Of a DNA stretch of 64,000 nt, positions 42,682 to 52,062 are shown piece by piece (position 1 is the first letter of the stretch; every line of letters begins with the position of its first letter). The stretch is from Alphaproteobacteria bacterium HGW-Alphaproteobacteria-18 (GTDB taxonomy: Bacteria; Pseudomonadota; Alphaproteobacteria; Caulobacterales; Hyphomonadaceae), in assembly GCA_002841155.1 (NCBI GenBank), contig PHEH01000014.1, positions 181,147 to 245,146 of the forward strand, in the 5' to 3' direction. A model generated the notes under the pieces. The model was not told where the DNA came from. It searched no databases and was given only the letters and a program-made list of their open reading frames with translations. Position numbers and translations under genes: made by a program.

Positions 42682-43992
42682 ATGAGCGATCTTTTTTCTG
42701 CCGCCGGCCTAGAGGATGACGCGCCCCGCCCGCTGGCGGACCGTCTGCGCCCGAAGAAGCTGTCAGATGTGGTCGGGCAGGGGCATCTGATCGGCCCCGA
42801 GGGTCCCATCGGCGCCATGCTGCGCAATGGCCGCCTCGTCTCGATGATCCTCTGGGGCCCGCCCGGCGTCGGCAAGACGACGATTGCCCGGCTGCTCGCC
42901 CAGGAAACAGATCTCGAATTCGAGGCCCTCTCGGCCATCTTCTCCGGGGTGAAGGATCTGCGCGCCGCCTTCGAGAAGGCCGAGGCCCGCCGCCGCATCG
43001 GCAAGGGCACGCTGCTCTTCGTCGACGAGATCCACCGCTTCAACCGCTCCCAGCAGGATGGTTTCCTGCCCTTCGTGGAGAGCGGCACGGTCACGCTGGT
43101 CGGCGCCACCACCGAGAATCCGAGCTTTGAGCTCAACGGCGCTCTGCTCTCCCGATGCCAGGTCATGGTGCTCCGCCGCCTGGAAGACGATGACCTGCGA
43201 GAGCTGATGACGCGCGCCGAAAAGGCGATGGGCCGGCGCCTGCCGGCGGTGCCCGAGGCGCGCGAAGCCCTTATCCGCATGGCCGATGGCGATGGCCGCT
43301 ACCTCCTGAACCTTGTGGAACAGGCCTACGCCATGCGCGGCGAGCCCGGCCTCCTCAGCCTGGAAGAAATCGCCACCGGCCTGCAGAAACGCGCCGCCGC
43401 TTACGACAAGGACCGTGAGGAGCATTATAACCTCATCTCGGCCCTGCACAAATCCGTGCGCGGATCAGATCCCGACGCCGCCCTCTACTGGTTTGCCCGC
43501 ATGCTGGAAGGGGGCGAAGACCCGCTCTTCATCGCCCGCCGCCTCATCCGCATGGCGAGCGAAGATATCGGCCTTGCTGATCCCACCGCCCTGATGATCT
43601 GCGGGGAGGCGGCCCGGTCCTATGAGCGCCTCGGCTCGCCCGAAGGCGAACTGATGCTTGCCCACGCCGTCATACACCTCGCCACCGCGCCCAAATCCAA
43701 CGCGGCCTATGTCGCCTACAAGGCCGCCCGCCGCGCCGCCGCCGAAACGGGCAGCCTGATGCCCCCCAAACACATCCTCAATGCACCGACCTCGATGATG
43801 AAGGATCAGGGCTATGGCTCAGGCTATGTCTATGATCACGATACGGAAGAAGGCGTTTCGGGGCAGAACTATTTCCCGGACGCCATGGGCCGCCAGCAAT
43901 ACTACACGCCCAAGGGGGCAGGACGTGAACGCCCCATCGCCGACTGGCTGAAAGAAATCGCCGCCCTCCGAAAATCCCGCCGCGATGAGTGA
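42682..43992 (+). CDS. rarA: Replication-associated recombination protein A
   Basis: RarA (MgsA) is a clamp-loader-like AAA+ ATPase that acts at stalled forks. The 436-residue protein has the N-terminal ADRLRPKKLSDVVGQGHLIG, Walker A GPPGVGKTTIARLLA, Walker B LLFVDEIHRFNRSQQD, sensor I TTENPSFELNGALLSR and the C-terminal MgsA domain (KSVRGSDPDAALYWFARML, ending with YYTPKGAGRE). Its 3' end overlaps the next gene by 8 bp. Confidence 0.95.
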   Translation: MSDLFSAAGLEDDAPRPLADRLRPKKLSDVVGQGHLIGPEGPIGAMLRNGRLVSMILWGPPGVGKTTIARLLAQETDLEFEALSAIFSGVKDLRAAFEKAEARRRIGKGTLLFVDEIHRFNRSQQDGFLPFVESGTVTLVGATTENPSFELNGALLSRCQVMVLRRLEDDDLRELMTRAEKAMGRRLPAVPEAREALIRMADGDGRYLLNLVEQAYAMRGEPGLLSLEEIATGLQKRAAAYDKDREEHYNLISALHKSVRGSDPDAALYWFARMLEGGEDPLFIARRLIRMASEDIGLADPTALMICGEAARSYERLGSPEGELMLAHAVIHLATAPKSNAAYVAYKAARRAAAETGSLMPPKHILNAPTSMMKDQGYGSGYVYDHDTEEGVSGQNYFPDAMGRQQYYTPKGAGRERPIADWLKEIAALRKSRRDE

Positions 43993-44869
43993 CGCTTCCT
44001 CCATCGTTTCCCTTGATCCCCAAGTGGCCGAACAGCTGATCCAGCGCCAGTTTCCCGAACTCGCGGACAGAAACATCTGCCATCAGCCCTCCAAAGGCAC
44101 GGACAATCATATCTTCCGCATCGGCGATGATCTCTGCGCCCGCTTTCCAAAAGTTCCGTGGGCTGTGGGAACCGCAAGACGCGAGACGGGCACCCTGCCG
44201 CGTTTTGCGGGCGCGCCGCTCCCCGTGCCCCAGGTCTACGGCATCGGCACGCCCGGTCCGGCATACCCCTATACTTGGTCGGTTCTGAGCTGGCTGCCCG
44301 GCGCGCCCCTCGAAGATAGCGCGCTCAGCGATCCGCCGGACGCGGCCAGACACCTCGCGGATTTTTACGCCTTCCTGCGCAGTGTTCCGCCTGATGAGGC
44401 TTTCAGGTTTGGCCCAGACAATAACTGGCGTGGCGTGCCGCTCGCGGCCCGTGCCCCTCAGTTCGACGCTGCGCTTGCCCGCTTGCCGCGTGTCAATTCA
44501 GACTGGGCTGCCCGGCTCTGGTCCCAGGCTCTTGGCGCCGGCACAAACTCCGCCCCTGTCTGGCTGCATGGCGATGTGCATCCCGGAAATGTTCTGGTCA
44601 CAGACGGCGGCATTTCCGGTATCATCGACTGGGGCCTCTGCGGTGTCGGCGATGGCGCCTGTGATCTGCTCAGCGCCTGGACTATGTTTGAGGCCGGCGC
44701 GCGCGACGTGTTCCGCCAATCAATGGGTGTCAGCGATGCGCAATGGCTGCGCGGCGCCGGTTGGGCCTTGTCGATGGCCGTGATCTACTTGCCTTATGCC
44801 TATGAAAATGGTCTGCGCTGCGACATGTCCGAAAACATGATCGGGCGCCTGATGAAAGACTTCCCATGA
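43985..44869 (+). CDS. Aminoglycoside phosphotransferase-family kinase
   Basis: A 294-residue kinase-like protein. The catalytic loop is WLHGDVHPGNVLV and the metal-binding motif is GIIDWGLCGVGDGACDL, both intact. Family members phosphorylate aminoglycosides, homoserine, choline and other small molecules; chromosomal members beside housekeeping genes are usually not resistance genes. It overlaps rarA by 8 bp and the RluA-type gene by 4 bp (ATGA), so the three are one transcription unit. Confidence 0.87.
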   Translation: MSDASSIVSLDPQVAEQLIQRQFPELADRNICHQPSKGTDNHIFRIGDDLCARFPKVPWAVGTARRETGTLPRFAGAPLPVPQVYGIGTPGPAYPYTWSVLSWLPGAPLEDSALSDPPDAARHLADFYAFLRSVPPDEAFRFGPDNNWRGVPLAARAPQFDAALARLPRVNSDWAARLWSQALGAGTNSAPVWLHGDVHPGNVLVTDGGISGIIDWGLCGVGDGACDLLSAWTMFEAGARDVFRQSMGVSDAQWLRGAGWALSMAVIYLPYAYENGLRCDMSENMIGRLMKDFP

Positions 44870-45600
44870 CCCGCAACCGCGAAATCCAGTCCCTCAGCCC
44901 GGAGGCTGCCGCCCAGGCGCGCAGCCTGCTGATCCATGAGGATGCCGCCATCCTGGCTTTCAACAAGCCGCCGGGCATGGCGTCCCAGGGCGGGAGCGGC
45001 GTCACACACTCGCTCGACGATCTCCTCTGGGCCTTCGCCAAATCCAACGGCAAGCGCCCGCGCCTCGTCCACCGGCTCGATCAGGGCACGTCCGGCGTCA
45101 TCCTCACCGCGCGCACGCAGCCCGCCGCCGCTTTCCTTTCCGCTGCCTTCGCCGGGCGCGACGCGAAGAAAACCTATCTCGCCCTCGTGAAGGGAAAAAT
45201 TCCGCCGGCGGAGCATGGCGTGATGGATGCTTCCCTCGTCAAGGTCGAGGAGGGGGGGCGCCCCCGCATGATCCTCGCCCGGGAGGGTCGCAAGGGCGCC
45301 CAGCCGGCGCGCACAGGCTGGCAGGTTCTCGCCCGCAATGGCGACTACGCATGCATGCAGCTCTCCCCGGAAACCGGCCGCATGCATCAGATCCGTGTTC
45401 ATCTCATGTCGCTCGGTTGCCCGATCCTCGGCGACGCGCTGTATGGCGAAGGGCAGGGCACCGGCGCCCGCCTCATGCTGCATGCCGCGCGCATCGAAGT
45501 GCCCCATCCCGATGGCGGCACGGTTTCCCTCGAGGCGCCCGTGCCGGAAGACTTCCGCGCGGCAGCCGAAAAAGCGGGCCTTCAGGACGGCTTGAAATAG
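44866..45600 (+). CDS. RluA-family RNA pseudouridine synthase
   Basis: A 244-residue pseudouridine synthase. The catalytic Asp72 is in LVHRLDQGTSGVILTA; KTYLALVKG and ETGRMHQIRVHLMSLGCPILGD are the other family motifs. There is no N-terminal S4 domain, so it is closer to the RluA/TruC-type short enzymes than to RluD. The exact rRNA or tRNA target is unknown. Its last 19 bp overlap the convergent epimerase gene. Confidence 0.93.
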   Translation: MTRNREIQSLSPEAAAQARSLLIHEDAAILAFNKPPGMASQGGSGVTHSLDDLLWAFAKSNGKRPRLVHRLDQGTSGVILTARTQPAAAFLSAAFAGRDAKKTYLALVKGKIPPAEHGVMDASLVKVEEGGRPRMILAREGRKGAQPARTGWQVLARNGDYACMQLSPETGRMHQIRVHLMSLGCPILGDALYGEGQGTGARLMLHAARIEVPHPDGGTVSLEAPVPEDFRAAAEKAGLQDGLK

Positions 45601-46586
45601 TCGCGGTACCAATCAACAAAGCGCGCGATCCCGGTCTTGTAATCCGTGTCCGGCGTATACCCGGTCAGCGCCTCGAGCAGGCGTACATCCGCAAAGGTCT
45701 GTTTCACATCGCCCGGCTGCATGTCGATCATGTTCATCTCCGCCTTGCGGCCGATGGCCTCTTCGATGGCTTCGATATAGTCCATCAGGCGTACGGGGCT
45801 TGCATTGCCGATATTCACGAGGCGATAGGGTGCCACAGGCGAGAGCGAATCCCCGCGGATGATATGATCACCTATGACCGGCGGCGTATCCATCAGTCTG
45901 CGGATCGCCTCCACCAGGTCGTCGATATAGGTAAAATCGCGCAGCAGGTCGCCATGATTGAACACGTCAATCGGCTGGCCCTTGAAGATCTTGTCGGTGA
46001 ACAGGAAGAAGGCCATGTCCGGCCGTCCCCATGGGCCATACACGCTGAAGAAACGCAGCACCGTGGTCGGCACGCCATAGAGATGGGCATGGCTGTGCGC
46101 GATCAGTTCGCTGGCCAGTTTCGTCGCCGCATAGATGGTCAGCGGATAGGGCGCGGAGTCGCGCTCCTCGAACGGGAATTTCTGGTTGGCGCCATAGGCT
46201 GAGCTGGTGGACGCCATCACCAGATGCTGCGTGCCATAGCGGCGTGCAAAATCGATGATGTTGAACGAGCCGACAATATTGGCATCGATAAAGTCGCGCG
46301 GATGGTCGAGGCTGTAGCGCACCCCGGCCTGCGCGGCGAAGTGGAGCACCATTTCCGGCGCGTCGCGGCGGAACACCGCCTCCATCGCCTCGCTGTCTTC
46401 CACGCGGATACGTTCCAGGCGGAAATCCTCAAATGCGGAGAGGCGCGCGGCCCGGTCTTCCTTCAGCTGCGGGTCGTAATAGGGCGTGAAGCAATCCACG
46501 CCCGTAACGCTGTGGCCTTCCTTGAGAAGCCGCAATGCCATCTCGCTGCCGATGAAGCCGGCCGCGCCGGTTACAAGGATTTTCAT
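45582..46586 (-). CDS. NAD-dependent epimerase, UDP-glucuronate 4-epimerase-like
   Basis: A 334-residue extended short-chain dehydrogenase. It has the Rossmann GAAGFIGSEMALRLLKEGH (7-25), catalytic YAATK (Tyr and Lys), and SVYGPWGRPDMAFFLFT, which is typical of UDP-glucuronate 4-epimerases (LpsL/Cap1J-like). The product UDP-galacturonate would feed capsule, LPS or exopolysaccharide synthesis, matching the polysaccharide genes 10 kb away. Confidence 0.92.
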   Translation of the reverse strand: MKILVTGAAGFIGSEMALRLLKEGHSVTGVDCFTPYYDPQLKEDRAARLSAFEDFRLERIRVEDSEAMEAVFRRDAPEMVLHFAAQAGVRYSLDHPRDFIDANIVGSFNIIDFARRYGTQHLVMASTSSAYGANQKFPFEERDSAPYPLTIYAATKLASELIAHSHAHLYGVPTTVLRFFSVYGPWGRPDMAFFLFTDKIFKGQPIDVFNHGDLLRDFTYIDDLVEAIRRLMDTPPVIGDHIIRGDSLSPVAPYRLVNIGNASPVRLMDYIEAIEEAIGRKAEMNMIDMQPGDVKQTFADVRLLEALTGYTPDTDYKTGIARFVDWYRDYFKPS

Positions 46587-46648
46587 CTCGGTCTCATCTC
46601 ATGCCGTCTGGGGCGCATGCTAACTATCAATTCCCCTTAAACTGCAAC

Positions 46649-46672
46649 ACCCCCGCCAGTTCGGCGAGGGTG
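46649..46672 (-). terminator. Possible terminator after sppA
   Basis: CACCC-CGCC (46649 onward) and GGCG-GGGTG flank an AGTTC loop, with one mismatch in the stem, about 30 bp beyond the sppA stop on the minus strand. There is only a weak T-run (GTTGCAGTTT), so efficiency is doubtful. Confidence 0.35.
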
Positions 46673-46699
46673 CTGCGGTAGGAAAATGGCACAGGAAGA

Positions 46700-48478
46700 T
46701 CAGCGCTCGCGGATGCGCGGGCCAATCGCCATGGTTTTGCCGGAGTTCATGGCATCTGCTGCGGCCAGTTCCTCCAGCAGGGCCTGCGTGCGTTCGTCGC
46801 CGGCGATCGTGCTGATCACGGCGGCGGCGCGCGCGGTCTCTGCCGAGACGCCGAACAGGCCTTCCAGCGCTTCAAAGCCCGACTTGCGGCGGGGATAGAA
46901 TGCCAGGCGCGGCTTCACATCGGCCTCGATGCCGGCCAGTTCCTTGGCCTTCTCGATGGCGTCCATGAAGGTGCCAAGTTCGTCGACAAGGCCAGCTTCA
47001 AGGGCGGCTTCACCGGTCCAAACCCGGCCACGGGCCACTTCATTGACTTCATCATAAGTCATGCCGCGGCCTTCGCCGACCGCGCCAAGGAAGCGGTCAT
47101 AGCCGCGCTTCAGCATGGCTTTGATTTCGGCTTCCTGGGTTTCGGTGAAGGCAGAGGCGCCCCAGGCGGAGGCGAAATCGCCACCCACAGAGACCGTGTC
47201 GAAGGTGACGCCGATCTTGTTGAAGGTGCCATCCAGGGCGAGCTTGCCACCGAAGATGCCGATCGAGCCGGTCAGCGTCGCGCGGTTGGCAACAATGGCG
47301 TCCGCCCCGGTCGAGACGTAATACCCGCCCGATGCGGCATAGGCCCCCATCGAGACAACGACCGGTTTGCCCGCTTCCTTGGCCCGTTCGACGGCGCGCC
47401 AGATCTGGTCAGACGCGGTGGGCGATCCTCCGGGGCTGTCGACGCGGAAGACGATCGCTTTGACATTGTCGTCATCGGCCGCATCAAGAATGGCGCGCGC
47501 AATAACGTCAGAGGCAAAGGCCGGCGGGGCAGAGAAGGGCGAGCCGCCGCTGGAACCGCCGGTCACGATGGCGCCTTCGCCGCCGACAACAGCGATCAGG
47601 GGTGCCTTGCTGTTGAATTTGGACGGCGAGACATAGGCGGCCAGGTCGATCATCGCGGCGTCATCATTGCCGGCACGTTCCTTGGCGGCTTCCTCGGCGT
47701 CTTCTGGCCAACCAAGCTTGTCGACCAGTTTCAGCTCAAGCGCGGCTTCGGCTGGCTTCATCCCGCTTTCCAGAACGGCACGCAGTTGGGCCGGTGTGGT
47801 GCCGCGATCTTCCGCTATGTCGGCAAGGGCGGTGTTCCAGATGGAATTGGCCAGCGCTTCCATCGCTTCGCGGTGGGGCGCGGTATAGCTCGTCTCATTA
47901 TAAGAGTTGGGCGCGTTCTTGTATTCGTAGAAGGGATAGATCTGGGGCTCCAGATCGATCTTCTCGAACAGGCCTTTGTAGAATTCGGTCTCGAAGGTCA
48001 CACCGGTCACCATCAGATCGGTGCCGGGCTGCATCCAGATTTCATCGGCTGTCGAGATGGAATGATAGGCGGACGGGCCACTGGCGCCGAACATGCCCTG
48101 CGAGTGGGCGATGACGAACTTGCCGGACGCCTGGAAGCTCTTGAGCGCTTGACGCAGTTCTTCGGCGCGGCTGGTGCCAAAACCGTAATCGGCGCCGCGA
48201 ATAAGGAGGCCCTTCACGGATTTGTCCGATTCGGCTTCTTTGAGTTTGAGGAGAAGGTCGATGAAACCGGGCGTCCCGGAAAGCGCGGCAAGGCCGCTGG
48301 TGGGCGCCTGGTCCGGGTAAGACGTATTCAGGTCCAGGGTAAGCACGATCTGGGCGGGATGGGGCGGTTTGGAGCTGGCGGCGATGCCGATCAGCATGAA
48401 CAGTCCTATTAAGCTGACGACTATGAACAGGATCATTGCCGTGAAGGCGCCTGCCATAGAGAGCAGAAAGGTTTTCAT
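46700..48478 (-). CDS. sppA: Signal peptide peptidase SppA, 67K type
   Basis: A 592-residue, tandem-domain membrane protease that degrades cleaved signal peptides. The N-terminal TM segment is ILFIVVSLIGLFMLIGIAA. The catalytic lysine lies in the N-terminal half (FYEYKNAPN) and the catalytic serine in VVVSMGAYAASGGYYVS in the C-terminal half, as in E. coli SppA. ATG 48478 (MKTFLLSM) puts the membrane anchor at the start; the longer frame to 48517 is less likely. Confidence 0.93.
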   Translation of the reverse strand: MKTFLLSMAGAFTAMILFIVVSLIGLFMLIGIAASSKPPHPAQIVLTLDLNTSYPDQAPTSGLAALSGTPGFIDLLLKLKEAESDKSVKGLLIRGADYGFGTSRAEELRQALKSFQASGKFVIAHSQGMFGASGPSAYHSISTADEIWMQPGTDLMVTGVTFETEFYKGLFEKIDLEPQIYPFYEYKNAPNSYNETSYTAPHREAMEALANSIWNTALADIAEDRGTTPAQLRAVLESGMKPAEAALELKLVDKLGWPEDAEEAAKERAGNDDAAMIDLAAYVSPSKFNSKAPLIAVVGGEGAIVTGGSSGGSPFSAPPAFASDVIARAILDAADDDNVKAIVFRVDSPGGSPTASDQIWRAVERAKEAGKPVVVSMGAYAASGGYYVSTGADAIVANRATLTGSIGIFGGKLALDGTFNKIGVTFDTVSVGGDFASAWGASAFTETQEAEIKAMLKRGYDRFLGAVGEGRGMTYDEVNEVARGRVWTGEAALEAGLVDELGTFMDAIEKAKELAGIEADVKPRLAFYPRRKSGFEALEGLFGVSAETARAAAVISTIAGDERTQALLEELAAADAMNSGKTMAIGPRIRER

Positions 48479-48674
48479 TTCCGGGAGGCCTTCCATAAGG
48501 GCGCGTGGGGTGCGCAAATTAAGTCAAAGCTGATATTGTTGATAATCGATAAAATGTAAAGCCCTGCTGTGCTGTGAGAGCTTGCCGCAGGCATTCTGCT
48601 GATATCCGTGTGTAAAACGCGGACAGCAGGTGTTGCCAGCGCAATAAAGGTTGGCTATCTGGCGCTTCCACTGT

Positions 48675-48748
<74 letters not shown>

Positions 48749-49323
48749 TCGCCCTTCTTGCATCCTGTATTACTTCTGCCGCAGGGGCGCGCGAGACCGC
48801 GCGTGCCGGCATGTCTTGTCACCAAACTGAGTTGTCTGCGCGGGTGGCTGCCAATGATTAGAGCATCGCTGCCACAATTGACTGCATCCTTTGTCTCAGC
48901 GCACTTAAACCTGTCATGTTAGATCGCTAGAGGGGGCAGGTCGGTGCTTTGTCTCCGCCGGAAGGAACTGCGCGGCGAAGGTTGCGTTACAACGTGGTCA
49001 GGATATTTTCTGAAGGAATAGTAAAGCCCGATTGATCCGCACTTAGAGGATTGTTACCGTTCAGGTTCACCGCTAAGGGCTTTCGGCGGTCTGCAGCAGA
49101 ATGCTGCTGGATCATCATAGAAAAACAGAGGGCGGATAGCGCCCCGCTATAAAGCAGGGGAGGTGATTGGGTGTTTTTTCCCTACCACTTCCGGGTCAAC
49201 TTTCGGCTCTGTGTGTGCGAGCCGGCGCAGATCGGGACGACCTCGTAAGCAGGTTCGCCCGCAACCAGGATTTGCGCGCCCTGGAGGGCGCGTCACCGTT
49301 TGGAGAGTTGAGAGGCTGACCTC
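48749..49323 (+). promoter_or_regulatory. 575-nt non-coding leader of the TonB operon
   Basis: No convincing ORF is present. Possible RNA structures on the plus strand are CAGCAG-AATG-CTGCTG (49094-49109), ACCGC...GCGGT around 49070-49090, CCCCGC-TATAAA-GCAGGGG (49142-49160) followed within 15 nt by six Ts, and the perfect 7-bp stem CGCGCCC-TGGA-GGGCGCG (49275-49292), 31 nt before the ATG. This is either a long promoter region or a structured 5' UTR controlling the TonB genes. Known riboswitch signatures were not recognised. Confidence 0.45.
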
Positions 49324-50091
49324 ATGAAGAAATTTCTTTCACCCGCTCGCAGCGTGATCGCTGCCGCGCTTATCGCCGGGCTGGCAATACCCGCCCAGGC
49401 ACAATTCCGCGAGGCACTGAGCACGGGCGAGCAGGCGACCCGGAGGGCTGAGCAGATCCAGGACCAGATCAACCAGCTGGATGATCAACGCTCGGATATG
49501 GTACGTGAGTACCGCACCCTCTTGCAGCGTCGCGATGCTGCTGAACTGTTTGCCAAGCAGCAGGAACTCGTTGTGACGAGCCAGCGCGAAGAGATCGCCT
49601 CGCTCACCGAGCAGCTCGGCTCGATTGATGACATCACCGCTCAGACGGTTCCGATGCTCCTCAACATGATCGAAGACCTCAAGCTCTTCGTCGCGGCTGA
49701 TCTGCCGTTCAAGATGGAAGAGCGCACCATGCGCCTTGATGGCCTTGATGGCGTCATGCGCAGCCCGAGCGTTACGGCTTCCGAGCAGTACCGCCTGATC
49801 ATGGAAGCCTATCAGGCTGAAATGGAATATGGCCGCACGATCGATACCTGGCAGGAAGAGATCACCATCGACGGTAACCCGACGACGGTGGACATGTTCC
49901 TCTATGGCCGTGTTTCCTATGTCTATCTGACGCCGAACGGCAAAGCCGCCCGTTATGACCGCGCAAGCGGTGAGTGGGTCGCGCTTCCGGGCAGCTACGT
50001 CCAGGACGTTCAGCGCGCCATCCGCGTCGCTCAGGGCAAGGCCCAGCAGGTCGTCCTGTTCGCCCCGGTCCAGAAGTTCTCGGTCCAGTAA
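49324..50091 (+). CDS. DUF3450 periplasmic protein
   Basis: A 255-residue secreted protein with signal peptide MKKFLSPARSVIAAALIAGL, cleaved near AQA. The mature region starts with a long coiled coil (about 40-115, EQIQDQINQLDDQRSDMVREY). The DUF3450 domain includes PMLLNMIEDLKLFVAADLPF and YLTPNGKAARYDRASGEW. DUF3450 genes stand first in TonB2-type clusters (TtpC-ExbB-ExbD-TonB-TPR), where the protein probably helps energise TonB-dependent receptors. GAGAGG precedes the ATG. Confidence 0.9.
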   Translation: MKKFLSPARSVIAAALIAGLAIPAQAQFREALSTGEQATRRAEQIQDQINQLDDQRSDMVREYRTLLQRRDAAELFAKQQELVVTSQREEIASLTEQLGSIDDITAQTVPMLLNMIEDLKLFVAADLPFKMEERTMRLDGLDGVMRSPSVTASEQYRLIMEAYQAEMEYGRTIDTWQEEITIDGNPTTVDMFLYGRVSYVYLTPNGKAARYDRASGEWVALPGSYVQDVQRAIRVAQGKAQQVVLFAPVQKFSVQ

Positions 50092-50125
50092 CCGGCCGAA
50101 CCGTCAGAAACAAAGGTTTCAAAAC

Positions 50126-51517
50126 ATGTCTAAGTTCAAATCTCTGAAGGCTCTGGGTGTTTCGGTTCTGCTCGCATCGACAGCAGTTCTTGCTGCGCCG
50201 CCGGCCGTTGCTCAAACCCTTTCCGAAGTGCTCGCTGCCGTGAAACGCGACTCCGAGCAGATGTCTGCTGCTGACCAGGCTCGCCTGCGTGAGTTCCAGC
50301 AGGACACAGCCAGCCAGGCCGCCCGCATGGCGGAAGGCCGCGCTGCACTGAATGCTGCTGAAGGCCGCGCGGCTGCTCTCAGCCGTGAGTTCGATGCCAA
50401 CGAAGCTCAGCTCGGCGCTCTGGAAGCTGATGTGTCGGCCCAGGCCGGCGACTTCCAGGAACTGCTTGGCCAGTTCCGTTCGGCAGCCGGCGCAACGATG
50501 CCGGAAATCGCCAACTCCTTCGCAAACTTCGACTACAAGGACCGCGTTGAGGCCATCGCCGAGATCGCCGAAGCCCGCGTCCTGCCGACCCGCGCCCAGC
50601 TGGAGCGTCTGCCTAAGGCGATGCTGCAGGAAATGATCGCGCAGTCGGAAGTCAAAACCTTCACCGCCACCGTCAACGGCATTGGTCCGCAAGGCTCCAA
50701 CGCTGAAGCCGAACTGATCCGTATCGGCGTCTTCACCGCCGCGACCACCAATGGCCGCGAACTGGTTGAAGTCCGCGGTTCGGGCTCCGACACCTTCCTT
50801 CAGGCCTTCGCGAAACAGCCTGGCGGCAACTACTCTTCCAGCCTCGCCTCGCTGATCCGCGCTGGTGAAGGCGAAGTTGTCCGTGCGCCGGTCGATCCGT
50901 CCAAGGGTAACCTCTTCGGTATCCTTGGCGACCTGCCGACCTTCGGTGACCGTCTGCAACAAGGTGGCCCGGTTGGCGCCGTCATCGCCTTCCTGGCGGT
51001 CGTCGGTATCCTGATCGGCCTCTTCAAGATCTTCACGCTCTTCACCATGGGCGGCGCGATGCGCGGTACGGCGAAAACCCGCCAGGCCGGCACCGGCAAC
51101 CCGCTGGCACGCGTGTTCGAGGCTTACGAGAACAACCGCAATGCAGACGTTGAAACCCTTGAGCTGAAGCTTGACGAGCAGATCCTGCGCGAAAGCCCCC
51201 GCATCGAGCGCTTCAACGACATCATCAAGGTTCTCGCCGCGATTGCGCCTCTGATGGGTCTTCTGGGTACCGTTATCGGTATGATCATCACCTTCACCGC
51301 CATCACCATCTACGGTGCAGGCGATCCGAAGCTGATGGCCGGTGGTATCTCGGTCGCTCTTATGACGACGGTGTTCGGTCTCGTTGCAGCTATCCCGCTG
51401 CTCCTGATCCACGCAGTCGTTTCGGCCATGGCTCGCGGCAACCAGCAACTGCTCGACGAGCAGGCCGCAGGTCTCGTTGCCGAGAAGATGGAAGCTGTCC
51501 ACGGGGGCCGGGCATAA
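50126..51517 (+). CDS. MotA/TolQ/ExbB-family channel with N-terminal periplasmic domain (TtpC-like)
   Basis: A 463-residue protein: signal peptide MSKFKSLKALGVSVLLASTA, then a periplasmic helical domain rich in Ala/Gln/Glu (30-260), a TM helix (GPVGAVIAFLAVVGILIGLFK), and a MotA/TolQ/ExbB domain with two TM helices (LAAIAPLMGLLGTVIGMI; VALMTTVFGLVAAIPLLL). This layout matches Vibrio TtpC, an extra energiser subunit of the TonB2 system. ATG 50126 is chosen because it gives the signal peptide; the frame open from 49955 overlaps the preceding gene. Confidence 0.92.
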   Translation: MSKFKSLKALGVSVLLASTAVLAAPPAVAQTLSEVLAAVKRDSEQMSAADQARLREFQQDTASQAARMAEGRAALNAAEGRAAALSREFDANEAQLGALEADVSAQAGDFQELLGQFRSAAGATMPEIANSFANFDYKDRVEAIAEIAEARVLPTRAQLERLPKAMLQEMIAQSEVKTFTATVNGIGPQGSNAEAELIRIGVFTAATTNGRELVEVRGSGSDTFLQAFAKQPGGNYSSSLASLIRAGEGEVVRAPVDPSKGNLFGILGDLPTFGDRLQQGGPVGAVIAFLAVVGILIGLFKIFTLFTMGGAMRGTAKTRQAGTGNPLARVFEAYENNRNADVETLELKLDEQILRESPRIERFNDIIKVLAAIAPLMGLLGTVIGMIITFTAITIYGAGDPKLMAGGISVALMTTVFGLVAAIPLLLIHAVVSAMARGNQQLLDEQAAGLVAEKMEAVHGGRA

Positions 51518-51552
51518 GCCCGCCCCTCAGAGCGCTCGAGGAGTAACCCGGT

Positions 51553-52062
51553 ATGGGTTTCCAAGACCTACAAGCCTTTCTTGATCGTGGCGGTCCCGTT
51601 CTGATCGTCATCATGTTCGCCACATTCCTTATGTGGGCGCTGATCCTGGAACGGCTGTTCTACTTCCGTATTGCCCACAAGCATGTGGCAGCTGACGCGA
51701 TCGCCCAATGGAATGCCCGCACGGACCGCAAGTCCGTGCCGGCCCACTGGATCCGCGACAAGCTTGTCTCCGAAGTGCGCGCGAAGGCGGAAGCGAACGT
51801 CCAGTTGACGAAAGCGATGGTGGCCCTTGCGCCATTGCTGGGCCTGCTGGGCACAGTGACAGGCATGGTGGCCGTGTTTGATATCATGGCCATCACCTCC
51901 GGTGCGGATGCGAAGGCCATGTCGGCCGGTGTGTCGCGCGCCACAATCCCGACCATGGCGGGCATGGTGGCCTCTCTGTCAGGCATCCTGTTCACCTCGG
52001 GCATGGACCGGAAGGTAAACCGGGCCGTGCAGGCGGTCGAAGATGAGATGGAGATCAGCTGA
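51553..52062 (+). CDS. exbB: ExbB-type proton channel subunit
   Basis: A 169-residue ExbB/TolQ protein. TM1 (LIVIMFATFLMWALILERLF) is followed by a cytoplasmic loop and TM2/TM3 with ALAPLLGLLGTVTGMVAVFD and ATIPTMAGMVASLSGILF. These make the inner-membrane proton channel that powers TonB. GAGGAG precedes the ATG. Its TGA overlaps the exbD ATG. Confidence 0.93.
   Translation: MGFQDLQAFLDRGGPVLIVIMFATFLMWALILERLFYFRIAHKHVAADAIAQWNARTDRKSVPAHWIRDKLVSEVRAKAEANVQLTKAMVALAPLLGLLGTVTGMVAVFDIMAITSGADAKAMSAGVSRATIPTMAGMVASLSGILFTSGMDRKVNRAVQAVEDEMEIS

Noticed and set aside
43985..44869. APH-family gene as an antibiotic-resistance gene
   Set aside because: It is embedded in a housekeeping unit with normal composition and no mobile element; family membership alone does not imply resistance.
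49862..51502. 546-codon antisense ORF opposite the TtpC-like gene
   Set aside because: The plus-strand product has a signal peptide and MotA/TolQ/ExbB motifs; the antisense frame is a composition artefact.
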